DNA from: Otatea glauca
Lineage: Eukaryota; Streptophyta; Magnoliopsida; Poales; Poaceae
Assembly (NCBI GenBank): GCA_036346275.1
Contig: CM070717.1
Coordinates: 11,963,178-12,027,177 of the forward strand
Direction: 5' to 3'
DNA length: 64,000 bases
The position numbers were made by a program, and so were the translations under genes. The notes beneath the pieces are model-generated. The model saw nothing but the letters and a program-made list of their open reading frames with translations, searched no databases and had not been told where the DNA came from. Positions 11,320 through 23,319 of this stretch are shown here, piece after piece (positions within the stretch are counted from its first letter, which is position 1; each line of letters starts with the position of its first letter).

Positions 11320-12345
11320 GGATATGTTGGACATCGCAAAGAGGGAACCTATCAAGCTTGCCCTGAATGGCAATAATTACATTACCCGGGTAATGAATAC
11401 TAAGATTAATTTGATAGCTCGATCTTTTGGAGCTACTGTTTTTCCAACCTGAAGCTGGTACCCCTGCTCTTCCCGAAGCCGTTAGATGTACGGCTCTGCA
11501 CCTCCTGAGGCACCATCTTTATACGGACCTGAAGGCCAAATAGTTGATGAAAGATGACTAGCTGCTAATTTTGAATTCCCTGAAGGAAAATATATAACCA
11601 GCAAAGATCCTTCCTGTTGCCAGAAGCACAGCGCGAATGGATCAAGTCGCACTTTCAGGATTCTAAAGGCTGTGGTAACATATAATTTTTGTCATACACA
11701 AGCTTGTCCTTGATCTAACATTATGTAACTAGAAAGTTACTAATGCTAAAAAGATCGACAAGATATTGTGCACATTCCACCACAATATGAGGATACTGCC
11801 ATAACAGTATCGTCGCCAAGTACCAGAAGTACTTCGACCTTATATGCATTTTGCTAGAAGCAGAAAAGCATGATGAACTCCTGGTAAAGAATCATCATGT
11901 ACTTCCTAATGAGAGTTTTGTAATGCCCGAAGCACATGCAAATGCTCAACAGGCTAGCAGTAGCCAAAGCCGCAAAAAGGGCCAATGGAATATAAGGAAT
12001 AAGTGGAAGAATGACAAATCAAATAGGAGAAGAGGCAATTCATAGTGGAATAGTAAAGGTAAAGGGCCAGGGGCTTCCAAAAGTACTGCTACAAACCCTG
12101 AATAACCCTGTTTTATGTATGGAGCACTGGCCATTGGTCATGCATCTATCGCATTCCGAAGCATGTGGTAGACCTTTACATGCAATCCACTGGAAAAACT
12201 AAATAAGACCCGGGAAAATAATATTGAGTCATACTTTACCATTCAACCTGTTGTTGATACGGATGTTGAGAAGTGTAATAATATGATTCTTGAAATTATT
12301 GAGTTCGAGGAGTCCCAAGAGGGCACCTACATCTCATATGGAGAC
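11320..12345 (+). pseudogene. Decayed Copia gag
   Basis: A gag-like start (a 'LNGNNYITR'-type stretch near 11365-11400) is followed by fragments that resemble the Ale-lineage gag, including a Gln/Ser/Lys/Arg-rich part around 11850-12045. Multiple stops and frameshifts interrupt it. No intact zinc knuckle is visible. Confidence 0.55.
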
Positions 12346-12979
12346 CTGGATTAGTCTCCTTAATATCCCTTCACTTTCCTAAGTCGATATCACATATTCC
12401 GTACAAGTCTCCTTATCAGTTTAGCCCTAGTTACTGAATGAACATTTGGTCTACGCTCCTGTTGAGCGATTATCATTCAAAAATTGAATAAATTGATATT
12501 TCCCAAATATTTGATTAATTGTGCTATATTTGTTCTATATTCTACAATTTGTTCCTGATGCAACAATTGTTTGATTGTTAAATCCTACTTCTAATATAGA
12601 ATAAAGTATAATCCGATGGTGGAAGAGAAAATCTGTCTAGAAGACAATTGTACTACACTAAGTGAATTGAAAATATTATGACTATCGCCAGAAGCAATAC
12701 TCTCATAATTGGCACTAGAAGAATGCCATATTATACCCTGAGTCCAGTCGCACTCCTTTAATCATTTCTTTATGGAGATAGTGAATGAGGATGGTACAGA
12801 ATACCTACTCATGACTAAGTTTAATGGGTGTAATAAACGTGTGGTTAAAAGTTTCATTTATTCTCCTCTGGATTATACTATGCATATATAAAACTTGAAG
12901 TTTGTGTTGCGATGAAAAACCTAGATATATTTAAGATCTGGCAGATTGACTGGGTTACTCTGAGTTGAATAGCATAAGA

Positions 12980-13820
12980 AGAATAATTAATAATTCTGCT
13001 GGCCATAGCATAAAGTCTTTCCTCGACCTGAAGTTTTTCTTATGCCCTGATTGTACTAAGGAAAGCTCATTCTTAGATCTTCTTACCTAAAAAGTTAGGG
13101 AAAATCGCTAAATTTTCTAGAGAAATTCAAGGTGATATATATGGACCTATTCAGCCCCTGTCGGGCTCCTTTAAGAAATTTTATGGTACTGATAGATGCT
13201 TCTACTAGATGGTCCTATGGATATCTCTTATCTACTAGGAATCATGTTTTTGCCCAAATTATTAAGTTAAGAGCCTACTTTCTAGAAGAAAGGATAAAGT
13301 ATATTCAAATAGACAATGCTAGTGAGTTTACCTCAAAAACATTTATTGATTATTGTATGACTTTGGGAATTAATGTCGAGCATCTCGTGCCTAATGTCCA
13401 CACTTAAAATGGCCTTGCAGAGTCATGATATTAAAAGAATGAAAACTTATTGCTTGGCTGTTCTTGCATAATAGTAGGCTTTCCACCAGTTGTTGAGGCC
13501 ACGCAGTGCTGCATACTGCGGTATTAATTCAACTCAGACCAACTACACATCATGGAATTTCTCCGTTGCAGATAATGCGTGAAAAAGAATTAAGTATTTC
13601 CCATCTGCGAAAATTTGGATGTATTGTATTCATGCCAATCTCTCCACCATAGCGTACCACTATGGGACCTTACCAGAAGTTGAGGATCTATGTAGGTTAT
13701 GAATCTCCGCCATGTATTAAAATACCTAGAGCCTATGACAGGGGATCTGTACATAGTTCGTTATGCTGATCGTAATAAGGATATTTTTTCGGCATTAGGA
13801 GGAGATAAGTACCACATTAG
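12980..13820 (+). pseudogene. Decayed Copia integrase
   Basis: The 91-residue open piece at 13132-13407 carries the integrase core signatures VLIDASTRWSYGYLL and IDNASEFTS, which hold the first two acidic residues of the D-D-E catalytic triad. The following NGLAES segment lies beyond an in-frame stop. Further downstream, 'ISPLRKFGCIVFMP'-like codons appear in shifted frames. It would have integrated the element's cDNA; it is now broken. Confidence 0.8.
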
Positions 13821-14369
13821 AGAATGCCGAGTCTTTAGATCCACACACTACAGAGATCGAACTTGAAGTTCGGAGGATAATAAATCTGCGATAAATAAGC
13901 TTATAATCTGCCAAATGCTGTCACTGTTCATAAGGGAGTGGAAAGATCTCATATACCTGCAGTATATGCACCTGAAAGAGTGAAAATACCCTAGAAGGAT
14001 ATTGAACCCACTCTTGACCCTCATGATAAAAAGAGGGGAGGCCTCCAGGTGCACGGTACTCACTTCCGCGGAGACGTCCGCAGAAGTAGGGAACCAAACA
14101 AATGAGAACACTACCCATGACAGTGGAAGAAGCTCAACCTGATGTTGAGAAAATCCCTGAAGTGAGCCATCCTGGAGATGGTAACATCCCTGAAGTGGTC
14201 CATCCTGAAGATGATAACCCCAGCGTATATTTGCGCGCACAATCCCACGCTGGGAAATCAGAACACCCAGACTCCATCGTTGCGGGAAATCATGAGGAGC
14301 TGGAAGAAATTTATAAAGAGATATCACTGAAGTGATTCATGAGAATTGTATAAAAGAAAGACTACAATT

Positions 14370-16002
14370 ATTGACATATAATTGCCTCTAAAATTGCTAA
14401 AGCTGGATCCAGAACCAAAGTCTATGGCAGAGTGCCAGAAACGCTCAGATAGGGTTAAATGAAAAGAAGCAATTGAGGTAGAGCTCGCTTATTAAAAGGA
14501 AAGCTTTGGTCCCGTTGACCAAACATCTCCTAAAGTGATCCCTGTAGAATCAAATGGGTTTTTCATCCGGAAGAGAAATGAAATACCCAGGTGGTGAGAT
14601 ATAAAGTGAGGCTTGTTGCAAAAGGGTTCACGCAGAGACCCAACATCGATTATGATGAAATATATTCTCCTGTAAAGAGTGGTATAACGTTCCGAAATTT
14701 AATATTAATGGCAACAAGCTTAAACTTATCAATGTAGTTGATGGATGAAGTGACCTCATATATATGGGTCATTAGATACGGATATTTACATAAGAATCCA
14801 TGAAGGAGTTACAATTCCGAATCCTAATAATCGCAACATGTATAGCGTCAAACTGAAGAGATCGCTATACGGATTAAAACAGTCGAGGGAGAATGTGGTA
14901 TAACCGACTTAGTGAGTTACTCCTGAGAAGGAATATTGCCCCTGTGTGTTCATAAAGAAATATCAGAATGGATTTTGTATTATCTCAGTTTTATATCGAT
15001 GATATGAATATCATCAGAACCACAGAGGAGACAGAGGAAGTAAGTGTTTACCTCATGATGGAGTTTTGAGATGAAAGATTTGTGTAAAACCAAATATTGC
15101 TTAAGCTTGTAGCTAGAGCATTTTCCCAGAAGGAATTTTTGTACACTAGTCTTCTATACCAAGAAGGTATTGAAAAGATTTAGTATGGATAAATATGGAT
15201 AAATCGCATCCACTAATACCCTCGTGGTCATAAGATCCCTTGAAGTGGATAAAGACCCTTTTCAGACCAAGGATGGAAAATGAGAAAGTCTTAGGACCTG
15301 AAGTCCCATACTGATGTATCTTGCGAATTGCATAAGGCCTGATATTGCATTCACAGTAAATTTGCTAGCAAGACACAGTTGAGCCCCAACCAGAAGACAT
15401 TGGGCTGGCGTCAAGACTTTACTCAGATACCTCCAAGGTATTCAAGATCTTGGATTGTTTTTTCCAAAAGAACCAAGACTTAACCATGGTGGGATATATG
15501 GATGTTGGCTATCTGTCTGATCCCTACAGTGCCAAATCTAAGACTGGTTTTATATTTCTCTGCGGTGATACAGCCGTTTATTGGCAGTCTTTAAGTAGAC
15601 ATTGGTAGCTGCTTCTACTAACCACTCAGAGATCATAGCTTTGCATGATGCCACACGTGAATATGTTTAGCTACGACGTATGATTAACCATATCCAGAAG
15701 TCATGTGATCTTAACGCCGTCGATACCCCCACAATTATCTTGAAGATAATGCTGCTTATGTTGCAAAAATGCAAATGGGTTATGTGAAAAGCAATATCAC
15801 GAAGCATATCGCTCCTAAGTTTTCCTATCCTTACGAACTCCAGAAGAACGGTGAGGTAAAGATTTTTCAAACTAAGTCAGGTGAAAATCTTGCATATTTA
15901 TTCACTAAGTCTTTGCCAAAATATACATTCCAAAGATGTGTTAATGGTTTTAGAATGAGACGACTTAAAGATATGCAAAGTTCAGGGGGAGTAAATCCCT
16001 GA
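14370..16002 (+). pseudogene. Decayed Copia reverse transcriptase and RNase H
   Basis: Pieces of the Copia RT are visible in shifting frames, including a YIDDM-type catalytic motif near 14995-15010 (the family has YVDDM). The C-terminal RNase H remnant runs to the stop at about 16000; its last 77 residues (15769-16002) are open and include the 'TKSLPKYTFQRCV' segment and the closing Gly-Gly-Val-Asn typical of Copia pol ends. Numerous stops preclude function. Confidence 0.85.
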
Positions 16003-16222
16003 ACCATGACCCTTTGCATGGTCTAGAAGATCCATGAAGATTATAAGTTGTACTCTTTTTCCCTTAGTGAGTTTTTCTGAAGTTTTCTCACATGAAGGTT
16101 TTTAATGAGGCAACTAGTACAACATAGAGTGCGAGTGCAATGTACTCTTTTCTCCATCTCTTTTTTCCCACTGGGTTTTTGAGTAGAGTTTTTGATGAGA
16201 CATGTGCATTATGCGGTATTCG

Positions 16223-16234
16223 TCCAAGGGGGAG
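16223..16234 (+). other. Polypurine tract
   Basis: CCAAGGGGGAG lies directly before the 3' LTR, where plus-strand DNA synthesis would be primed. Confidence 0.75.
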
Positions 16235-16471
16235 TGTTATGAGATAAGATATCCGTAACCGTTTCGATTAGACTCTATCTCCTATGTGTGGGCGAATCCG
16301 AATTCATCTCTTGCCAGTTTCTATATATATTGGGCACCCCTTTACAAGAGATTAATCTAATAAAGCGAGAGAACTTTGCCCCCTTACTTTGTGTGTGCTC
16401 CAGTTCTTGTTCTTGCGATTTCGTTGGCATGCTATTGATTGATCGTGGGTGAACGATTACGTTTTACAACA
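16235..16471 (+). repeat. 3' LTR of Ale-like Copia element
   Basis: 237 bp, TGTTATGAG...TTTTACAACA, matching the 5' LTR at 9251-9489. It is followed by TSD AAATG at 16472-16476. Confidence 0.95.
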
Positions 16472-16476
16472 AAATG

Positions 16477-17127
16477 TACTATTTTTCTAACACCATTGTT
16501 ATCGCCAAAATTAATCTAACTTTAATTGAACTCACTGATGATGTGTTAGAAAAATAAAATCAAACCATGGACACATTACTAAAGCTTCGTTCTATCCAAA
16601 AGAAAAATAATGCGCTACGTACAATTACTTTATAAATAATGTAGTATGTCTGTGTGTGTCAGAATCAATATCAATTTGTAACAACGTAGTTGGCTATCAA
16701 TAGAACAATTTTCAATACCTTTGTATATCAATTTATAGATACCAATGTACTAAACAATTAGCAATTAAAATAATGACATCGTGTAATCCGATGCCTTCAC
16801 ACTGATATTTCAAACAACAATATTTTCGAAGAACAACTAGCCTTTCAGCAACGCGCGGGAGGTACATCTAATTTACGTAAAAAACATTCAACTGATATTT
16901 AGCTATTCCGTTCTTTTCATTTTCATCTTTCTCATAGGCTTTTATCCATCACCTTCCATGGCCCAATCTAAAGTTCCAAACGCCTCATATTTGTTTGTTG
17001 CAAGAATTACGATTTAACAAACCAACATCAATGGAAGTCACTTGTGGGAAAGTGTGTGCGCATTCTGTGGTAAAGCGTGTCTTCACGTTAAGTAAGAGAC
17101 CTGTGCAGAGGATGTTCATAAATGTGT
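16477..17127. other. Intergenic, no feature seen
   Basis: AT-rich sequence without long open frames, RNA genes or clear repeats. Confidence 0.5.
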
Positions 17128-17135
17128 GACTAGCT

Positions 17136-17427
17136 CAGGGTTTCAAAAACCGTTTTTGCCAAACCGGTTCGAAATTTGTGTTTCGAAAACCACAAAAACT
17201 GCTTGAAAACCGTTAGAAATCGAAGGGTTAAGAAATAAAAAAAAATTCAAAAAAGAATCGAAAATCGTTCGGTTTTCACCAAAACCAACCGACCAATTGA
17301 ATGTTCCTTAAAAACGGTTTTGCGAGTGGTTTTCAACGCATAATTTTTTTCAAATTTTTTTAATTACACCGATTTACCGAGTGTTTTTGGATTTCAAACC
17401 GCAGTTTTCGCAGGTTTTGAAACCCTC
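17136..17427. mobile_element. hAT-like MITE with AAACCG-rich interior
   Basis: The ends read CAGGGTTTCAAAA... and ...TTTTGAAACCCTC, near-perfect terminal inverted repeats of the hAT CAGGG type. GACTAGCT before the left end and GACTAATG after the right end share five of eight bases, a plausible decayed 8-bp TSD. The 292-bp interior is built of repeated 'aaaccg' and 'cggttt' motifs. No transposase is encoded, so it is non-autonomous. Confidence 0.6.
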
Positions 17428-17435
17428 GACTAATG

Positions 17436-18067
17436 ATGTGAGTGTGATGTGATAATGTGAAGTGCATTCCAGTGTGTTCATCGTCCTTAAAAAACAAATC
17501 AACATCGGGCAGTTCAAAGAACGTTGGCTCACTTGTCAATCCAGCACCACTCCCATTTGGATACTCTTTTTGGCCAAGAAGTCAAAGGAGGGGTAGAATT
17601 TGGAGCACCAGGTTTTGTCTTTGGAATATTTCAATTTAATATAAAAATAAATATTTATAAGTGTATAGAAAAAAAAATACGTAAAAGCACATCTCTTAAG
17701 CAATGAGTAGGACACCAAATTTCACTTATAATAATATTACTCTAAATGTATAATATTACTGTAAAAAATAACATACAATTTAAGAGACTATATTATCAAT
17801 TCCGCGAGGATAACTAATATTGTCGGTATTAAAGCTAATATGACAGGTACTGGTCGGTGTGAACAGTATGAACGGTATAAACAGTATGACAGCTACTTTG
17901 TATCAGTACGGTATCGACTACTATAATTTGGAGAGCTTACTCTCGGTATCCGGCTACCCAGGCACAGGATAGAAGTAGCAATATCAACCATTCAACGCAT
18001 CGATCGAAAGGGGAACGGAGAAAGAAAGAGCAGGGAGAGCCTGAGATCTACCTGCAGCCTGCAAGCC
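17436..18067. other. Upstream region of the NLR gene, no gene seen
   Basis: AT-rich intergenic sequence. A run of 'gtatgaacggtataaacagtatgac'-like near-repeats sits at 17850-17900. No convincing TATA box can be assigned to the NLR start at 18068. Confidence 0.4.
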
Positions 18068-18379
18068 ATGACCGGCGTGGGGGAGATGCTTGCCTCGGCC
18101 GTCGTGAAGGAGGTGAGCGCAAAGCTGGGCTCCGCCATCGGAGATCAGATCATGCTGCAGTTGTGCTTTAGCAAGGAACTGGAGGGCATCAAAGGGACGC
18201 TTGATTCGGTCGAGGCGATGCTCAAGGACGCCGAAAGGCGGTCGATTGGGGAGGAGTCGGTCCGGCTGTGGCTCAAGCGGCTCAAGGACGCAGCCTACGA
18301 CATCTCTGACATGATTGATGAGTTCCAAGCCGCGCCAACTGCTGGAACGGTACCTACTGCTGAACTTATATGCCTTTGA
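18068..18379 (+). CDS. NLR gene, exon 1: coiled-coil (Rx N-terminal) domain
   Basis: The ATG at 18068 opens 103 residues that match the N-terminal coiled-coil domain of grass CC-NB-LRR immune receptors: MTGVGEMLASAVVKEVSAKL, then LEGIKGTLDSVEAMLKDAE, then a variant EDVID motif, DAAYDISDMIDEF, near residues 77-89. In this family the domain mediates self-association and signalling. The frame stops at 18377-18379; a possible donor GT lies at about 18350 (GGAACG|GTACCT). The next piece of the same gene appears only at about 23320, and the linker of roughly 40 residues usually found between EDVID and 'MANKIKKMKDRL' is absent. The exon is either spliced over a 5-kb intron or stranded by the repeats between them. 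Confidence 0.8.
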   Translation: MTGVGEMLASAVVKEVSAKLGSAIGDQIMLQLCFSKELEGIKGTLDSVEAMLKDAERRSIGEESVRLWLKRLKDAAYDISDMIDEFQAAPTAGTVPTAELICL

Positions 18380-18484
18380 TAATTGACTCCTCATTCTTGT
18401 CACCTGGTATGGAAAAAAAAAGAGATTGCTAAAAATCTATTGTCTGTTTTTTTCTTTGATTTCAGTCACTTTTCTCTCTCTCTC

Positions 18485-18510
18485 TATATATATATAGATA
18501 GACATCGATT
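18485..18510. repeat. CT/TA microsatellite
   Basis: A short run, ctctctctatatatatatag, in the NLR gap region. Confidence 0.7.
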
Positions 18511-19215
18511 GAAGCAAGCAGCTAGTAGTCAGACACATGTTAAAGCTTTATCTTCCCTTTATGTAGAGTATGTCGCTAGCTGTTTGATCTCCGTATTGTC
18601 AAAGCTCGCTAGCTAGATAGCTAATGCACGTGGAGATGAATGGGAAGAATCCTTGCATACTCGCCATCGTGATACAAGTCATCTCATTTATTTTCTATTA
18701 GGTTCACCGATCTCATTTTTCTTTGTCTAGCTTAAAAAAATTATTTTTCATTTTTCTCTATGATTCATTTATTTTCTATTAGGGTTCACTAATTCCAATT
18801 TTCTTTGTCTAGCTTAGAAAAATTATTTTTCATTTTTCTCTACATAAAAGGTGGTATGTATTGAGGGAGAAAAAAGATATGTAAGCGGCAGGTAGCAGGG
18901 AACACACAACGACAAATACATTCCACGGCCATTAGTTCTTGGCAACGTCCTTAGATAGCGAGCCCATCTACGCCGACAGCAGCATACCGGTCTGCTCGTA
19001 TACCGTCGACAGCGGCGGCGGCGGCATCTTGTACACACTGGTCACCTTCTGCAACAGACCGGCGCCGACCTCGCCACCATCCGCAAGATAGACGATCGAT
19101 TGAAGCAAGCAGCTAGTAGTGAGATACACACGTCAAAGCTATAGCTAGCTGCTCGATCACTGTTCGCTAGCTAGATAGCTAATGCATGTGGAGATGAATG
19201 GGAATAAGCCTTACA
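18500..19215. repeat. Nested local duplications in the NLR gap
   Basis: Two duplications are visible. A segment from 'agatagacatcgattgaagcaagcag' through 'gctaatgcacgtggagatgaatggg' (about 18500-18650) recurs at 19090-19205. Between them, a unit of about 80 bp, 'tttattttctattagg...tttcatttttctct', is present twice in tandem (about 18685-18842). All copies are non-coding. Confidence 0.75.
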
Positions 19216-19460
19216 CACTCGATCTGGACCGATAGACTGAGATCGAATTGTTAAAAAACTGACTTTTTTGTAGGATGGATTCAATCAAAAAAATCTGACT
19301 CATGTGTAGTCATTCCAAAAAAAATAATTATGTCAGTCTAGTAATGTATGAATTTGTATTGGCCAAGACCATTCCAGGTATGCTTGATACTCTTCTATCA
19401 TCTTAGCTTAATCTTAGAGCACTCCTCTATTTTCTTATTGGCTTCACCACTGCAACCTTA

Positions 19461-19736
19461 GGATGTGATTTGCGTTGGTTTTGACACGCCTCAGCCGTTA
19501 AGTAACAAATGTTTTTAGAGTTGAGAGTGAAAATTAGACTCCCAGAAGAGTTGTGGGACCAATTGTGGACCTTTCCTTATCTAGATATATATTTTTGCAA
19601 TACTATAATTGTAGTTATGAAAGGAGAAGACCACTTTTAGACCCTTAATTCTTCGTGTAGTCTAAATTTCACCCTCAACTCTAAAACTGTTCACATTTCG
19701 TACCATAAATGTCAAAACCAATACAAATCATGTTCC
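19461..19736. repeat. Foldback element (inverted repeat arms about 78 bp)
   Basis: Arm 19461-19539 (GGATGTGATTTGCGTTGG...) is the imperfect reverse complement of 19660-19736 (...CCAATACAAATCATGTTCC). Both arms contain GGTTTTGACA and TTTAGAGTTGAG. A third, direct copy of the arm starts near 19964 (GGTGTGATTTGCACCGG). This is a foldback/MITE-like structure with no coding content. Confidence 0.75.
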
Positions 19737-20818
19737 ACAGTTGGTTTTGTTGGCAATTTTCGCCATGCTGGTTGCCACATCATCAACTATGTTGTGTTGG
19801 CACACACGTGGCATCCCAGTCAACCTGGCCCACTTGTTAGGGAGGAAAGGAGGCTGACAATGTTGGGCCCCGTATGTTAATTTTGTTAAATCATCAAGCC
19901 ATGCCAAACTCATACGCCAACAGGATGCCATGGTACCCAAAATCGGGGTGGTTTAGGGTGAGAGGTGTGATTTGCACCGGTTTGGGCATTTGGAGGGCAC
20001 TAAGTAAACAGATTTGGAGTTGATGGTGAAAATTAGATGCCTGGAAGAGTCATGGATTAAAACTGAATTTTTTTTCCTAGTGAAAATTATGATATATCAT
20101 CTTCTCCCTGCATGCATAGATATATCATCTAAAATTATACAGTTATCTTATCTCTACAAAGAAACATAATTTTGGAAGGATATTGAGAAGGTTAGATTGA
20201 TCCAATTGGTGTCCTTCTCCGCCACAATACTTGAAGGACTTCCAGCTATTAAACATATGGTGAGGCTAGAGACAGAAAGTCAAGTAACATATGAAGAGTG
20301 TGCCATACACACTAGCTTGGAACCCCCACTTGGCTGCTGAACATTTTGGACTGTCAGATAAGAAAAAAATCAGCTCCCAAACTTATTCATATGCCCAAAT
20401 GCACGACCCAACTAAGATAGCTAGCTCACACAAGGAGGATTGGCTGATAGGGCCTCCATGCCCACTGGCCTAACATGCGAACCCATAATCGGAGCTCCAC
20501 GGTGGCTGAGGAGAAGGACACAAGTACTAGAATGGTGGCAAAAAGGTTAAGAACTAATACCATTCTAAGTTGCGATAAAAAACGGATGTTGATTTGGCAA
20601 CATGCTGGTGGCTGACCTGTGATCAATAAGTGGTGAGCCAAAGGACAAAGTTGAGGTGGAACAGTGGCCTTGTTGATTGGAGGAGCTTGTGAGCCCGGCT
20701 CGAGGCTGCTCGAGGGAGGAGGAACCGTGTCAACTATATACTATAGCAGCGGAGGAGAGGGTAGTGAGCGCACGAGGCGGCCTCATCGTCTGTATTTGTA
20801 AGCTTGGTTAAATTATGG

Positions 20819-21403
20819 GATAATTGATTATTTGACACCCCAAATAGGAGCCATTCATAAAATGCCATCATACTCACAATAGATTATTTGCCATTTCAAA
20901 GGATAGTAATTCATACTTTACCACTTTCGCATTATTTTAAAAATTCCCACTTGAAAACCCCCTCCTACATTGTCCCTTTTGCCCCAAGCATATCCTCTCC
21001 ATCACCTTACCGACTTCAGCGACCGGTGTCACTTCGGTGATTTCATCGTTGTAGGTGATGCAGCTTGGAGAGTGGAGACACAGTCGAGGCACGAGTCCTT
21101 GTTGTTGGCTTCATTGTTGAAGGCAAACAGAAGAGAAGTGTCGTGTGGTCGTCATTCCCTAACTCACTGGGAGGAGAGAAGCGAAGTCGCCAGAGTTTGA
21201 GAAGATGAAGGAGAGGAGATGGGGGCAAAAGTGATATTTTAGGTTTGGGGTTTTCATTGAGAATTATTAAAATAATGTGGAAGTTGCAAAGTATGAATTA
21301 CCATTCTTTGGAGTGGCAAATAATATATTCAATGATTATGATGGCATTTTATGAACGGAGCATCTTTGGGGGTGGCAAAGAATCAACTATCCAAATAATT
21401 ATC
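20819..21403. mobile_element. Long-TIR non-autonomous DNA transposon (MULE-like)
   Basis: The left arm 20819-20948 and right arm 21262-21403 are imperfect inverted repeats of about 130-140 bp. They share GATAATT..ATT at the tips and 'cattcataaaatgccatca' and 'gtaattcatacttt' inside. The roughly 310-bp interior is GC-richer and lacks a recognised domain. Long TIRs suggest a Mutator-like element, but no clear 9-bp TSD was found. Confidence 0.65.
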
Positions 21404-21987
21404 GCTTCATTAAGAGTGTTAAAAATCCTTGATTTAACGACTTAAATAAGTAAAGCTGGTTTTACCGTAATCTGCATTACAGACTAGAAAATAATACATC
21501 CCTGATGCAAATGTGCAAAAATAATATTAAACATATCACCATTTGATTAATTGAATTATCAAGGTCAGTTCTTAAATTTCAGTTGTTGACTGACTCTAGT
21601 GTATTTCTAGCGCAATTAAAACTCTTGAGCATATACATGTTGAGTTGATTATTCCATACTGTCCGTGCTCCAAGCGCGTCCATTTGGATTTGAGAACTAC
21701 TGTGTTGGGCTGGTGGCTACTGGTGACGAGATAGGCAGGAGGTGGCGAGGGAGGAGAGTTGCATGCCAACTCCACGGGGATTCACCTATTCCCTGGTTCC
21801 CCCCTAGCCTTAAATCTCAAGGTGGGAGGTTGTTAGCAGTGGCCAATGGTGAGCAAAGGAGGAGGTGATGTCACCACTAATTAAGTGGAGGTGAGGAGCA
21901 GTGACGTCGAGGCACTGGCTGATGCGTCAGAAATTTTGGTGGCGAAGGCTGGCTGGGGAAATAAGGCAAACATCAGTGCTTCAGCAG

Positions 21988-22170
21988 CAATGTTACTCGG
22001 ACAGCCGTGTCCCAAAAAATTTGCCGAATCGGACGTCTCGAATCCAAGTCGGATTCTGACACTCGTGTCCGATTCCAAGTAGCATTTCCCGTGTCCAAAT
22101 TTTTTTTGCCAAATCAGACATCTGAATCCGAGTTGGATTCCGACTCCCGTATCCGTGTCCATGTAACACT
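21988..22170. mobile_element. Small MITE-like repeat
   Basis: Tips read ATGTTACTCGGAC and, inverted, AGTGTTACATGGAC. The interior alternates 'ccgaatcggac' and 'gattccgac' motifs in both orientations, forming a foldback of about 180 bp. No TSD could be settled. Confidence 0.5.
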
Positions 22171-22269
22171 ACTTAGCGGTTTGGTGTTGCATTGAGAGGA
22201 TGGGAAAAAGGGTCAGGATGAGAGATAAATAGATGGATTTTTCCTTGTACTCACAAATCAATTGAAATT

Positions 22270-23318
22270 TCTTGCAGATGCCAGGGATGCTCCAAAAAGT
22301 GGCAGCTGCACCTTAGCGCCAAATACAAAAGCAATTGTGCAAAGCTTGTGCGTAAGAGACCAAGAAAGCCATTGTGGATGATATTGGGGATAGACAATTT
22401 GCCGTCCTTGTTGATGAGTCTCGAGATGCATCTATCAAGGAACAAATGGTCGTGATTTTGAGGTTAGTATGAGCTATTTAGAATTTTTGATAGATTTTTA
22501 ACTATGCTTCTTGCCCTCATAAAAACTATACTTCTTTCTTCATATAGGTATGTCAACAAACAAGGGCAGTGATTGAGAGATTTCTTGGGATTCAAAGATG
22601 TTAATGACACAACATCGCCTTCGTTGAAGGTAGCTTTGGATGCTATGTTTATTCGTTATGGTTTATCTATCCATAGATTGCGAGGGCAAGGATATGATGG
22701 CGCATCAAACATGAGAGGGAATTCCACGGGCTACAAAGATGGTATTGGATGAAAATCCATATGCATTTTACATACATTGCTTTGCTCATCACCGCAATTA
22801 GTGGTTGTTTCATTGCCAAATGTTGTTCTTCCTGTCTTGGATTTCTTCAACTACACATCTTTGATTGTCAACACTGTTAATGCTTCTTGCAAGAGACATG
22901 ATCAATTGGCCCAACAACACCATGATAATCTTGTGAGTAGATTAGAGAGCGTGAAATTTTTACAGAAGAGGAAAAACCAAGAAACTAATCTTGCAAGACC
23001 TGGGATACTCGGTGGGGTTCACATCACAAAACCTTGTGTCGCCTTTCTCGATGTGGGATGCAGTTCTTGAGGTATTAGAGAACGTATGTGATGATGCAAC
23101 AAATACAACACAAAAACCACAACTTCAGTCTGCTGCGACAAATGGAAAGCTTTGAATTTGTGCTTATATTGCATCTTATGATCGAATATTAGGTAAAACT
23201 AATGATCTGTCACATTGCTTGCAAAAGAAAGATCGTAACATTGTTCGTGCTATAGGATTGGTTGGAGCCACATTGCAAAAATTAATGACATAAGGCAACA
23301 TGGTTGGGATGAGAAGGT
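22270..23318 (+). pseudogene. Decayed hAT-type transposase (DUF4371 / TTF-zinc-finger family)
   Basis: Plus-strand frames give, in order, segments characteristic of the plant hAT/DUF4371 transposase family: a 'FAVLVDESRDASIKEQM' stretch near 22395-22445, 'RLRGQGYDGASNM' near 22676-22715, a 'IHCFAHH' stretch near 22775, and a helical block 'FNYTSLIVNTVNASCKRHDQL' near 22850-22910. Internal stops, frameshifts and an intron-like gap (22460-22550) break the frame. Its last recognisable segment (a DIRQHGWDE-like stretch at about 23285-23312) runs straight into the NB-ARC exon of the NLR. It is probably an old insertion in the NLR intron. Confidence 0.8.
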
Positions 23319-23319
23319 T

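Larger units (their letters stand above)
9251..16471 (+). mobile_element. Complete Copia LTR retrotransposon (Ale/Retrofit-like), coding-dead
   Basis: Short LTRs at 9251-9489 and 16235-16471 both begin TGTTATGAGATAAGATA and end TTTTACAACA. AAATG flanks both sides (9246-9250 and 16472-16476), a perfect 5-bp TSD. The primer-binding site GTTATCAGCACGA follows the 5' LTR and a polypurine tract CCAAGGGGGAG precedes the 3' LTR. Domain remnants are in Copia order on the plus strand: gag, integrase, reverse transcriptase, RNase H. All are broken by many stops and frameshifts, so the copy cannot be autonomous. The leader between 9490 and about 11320 is unusually long and contains a GC-rich block. Confidence 0.95.
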
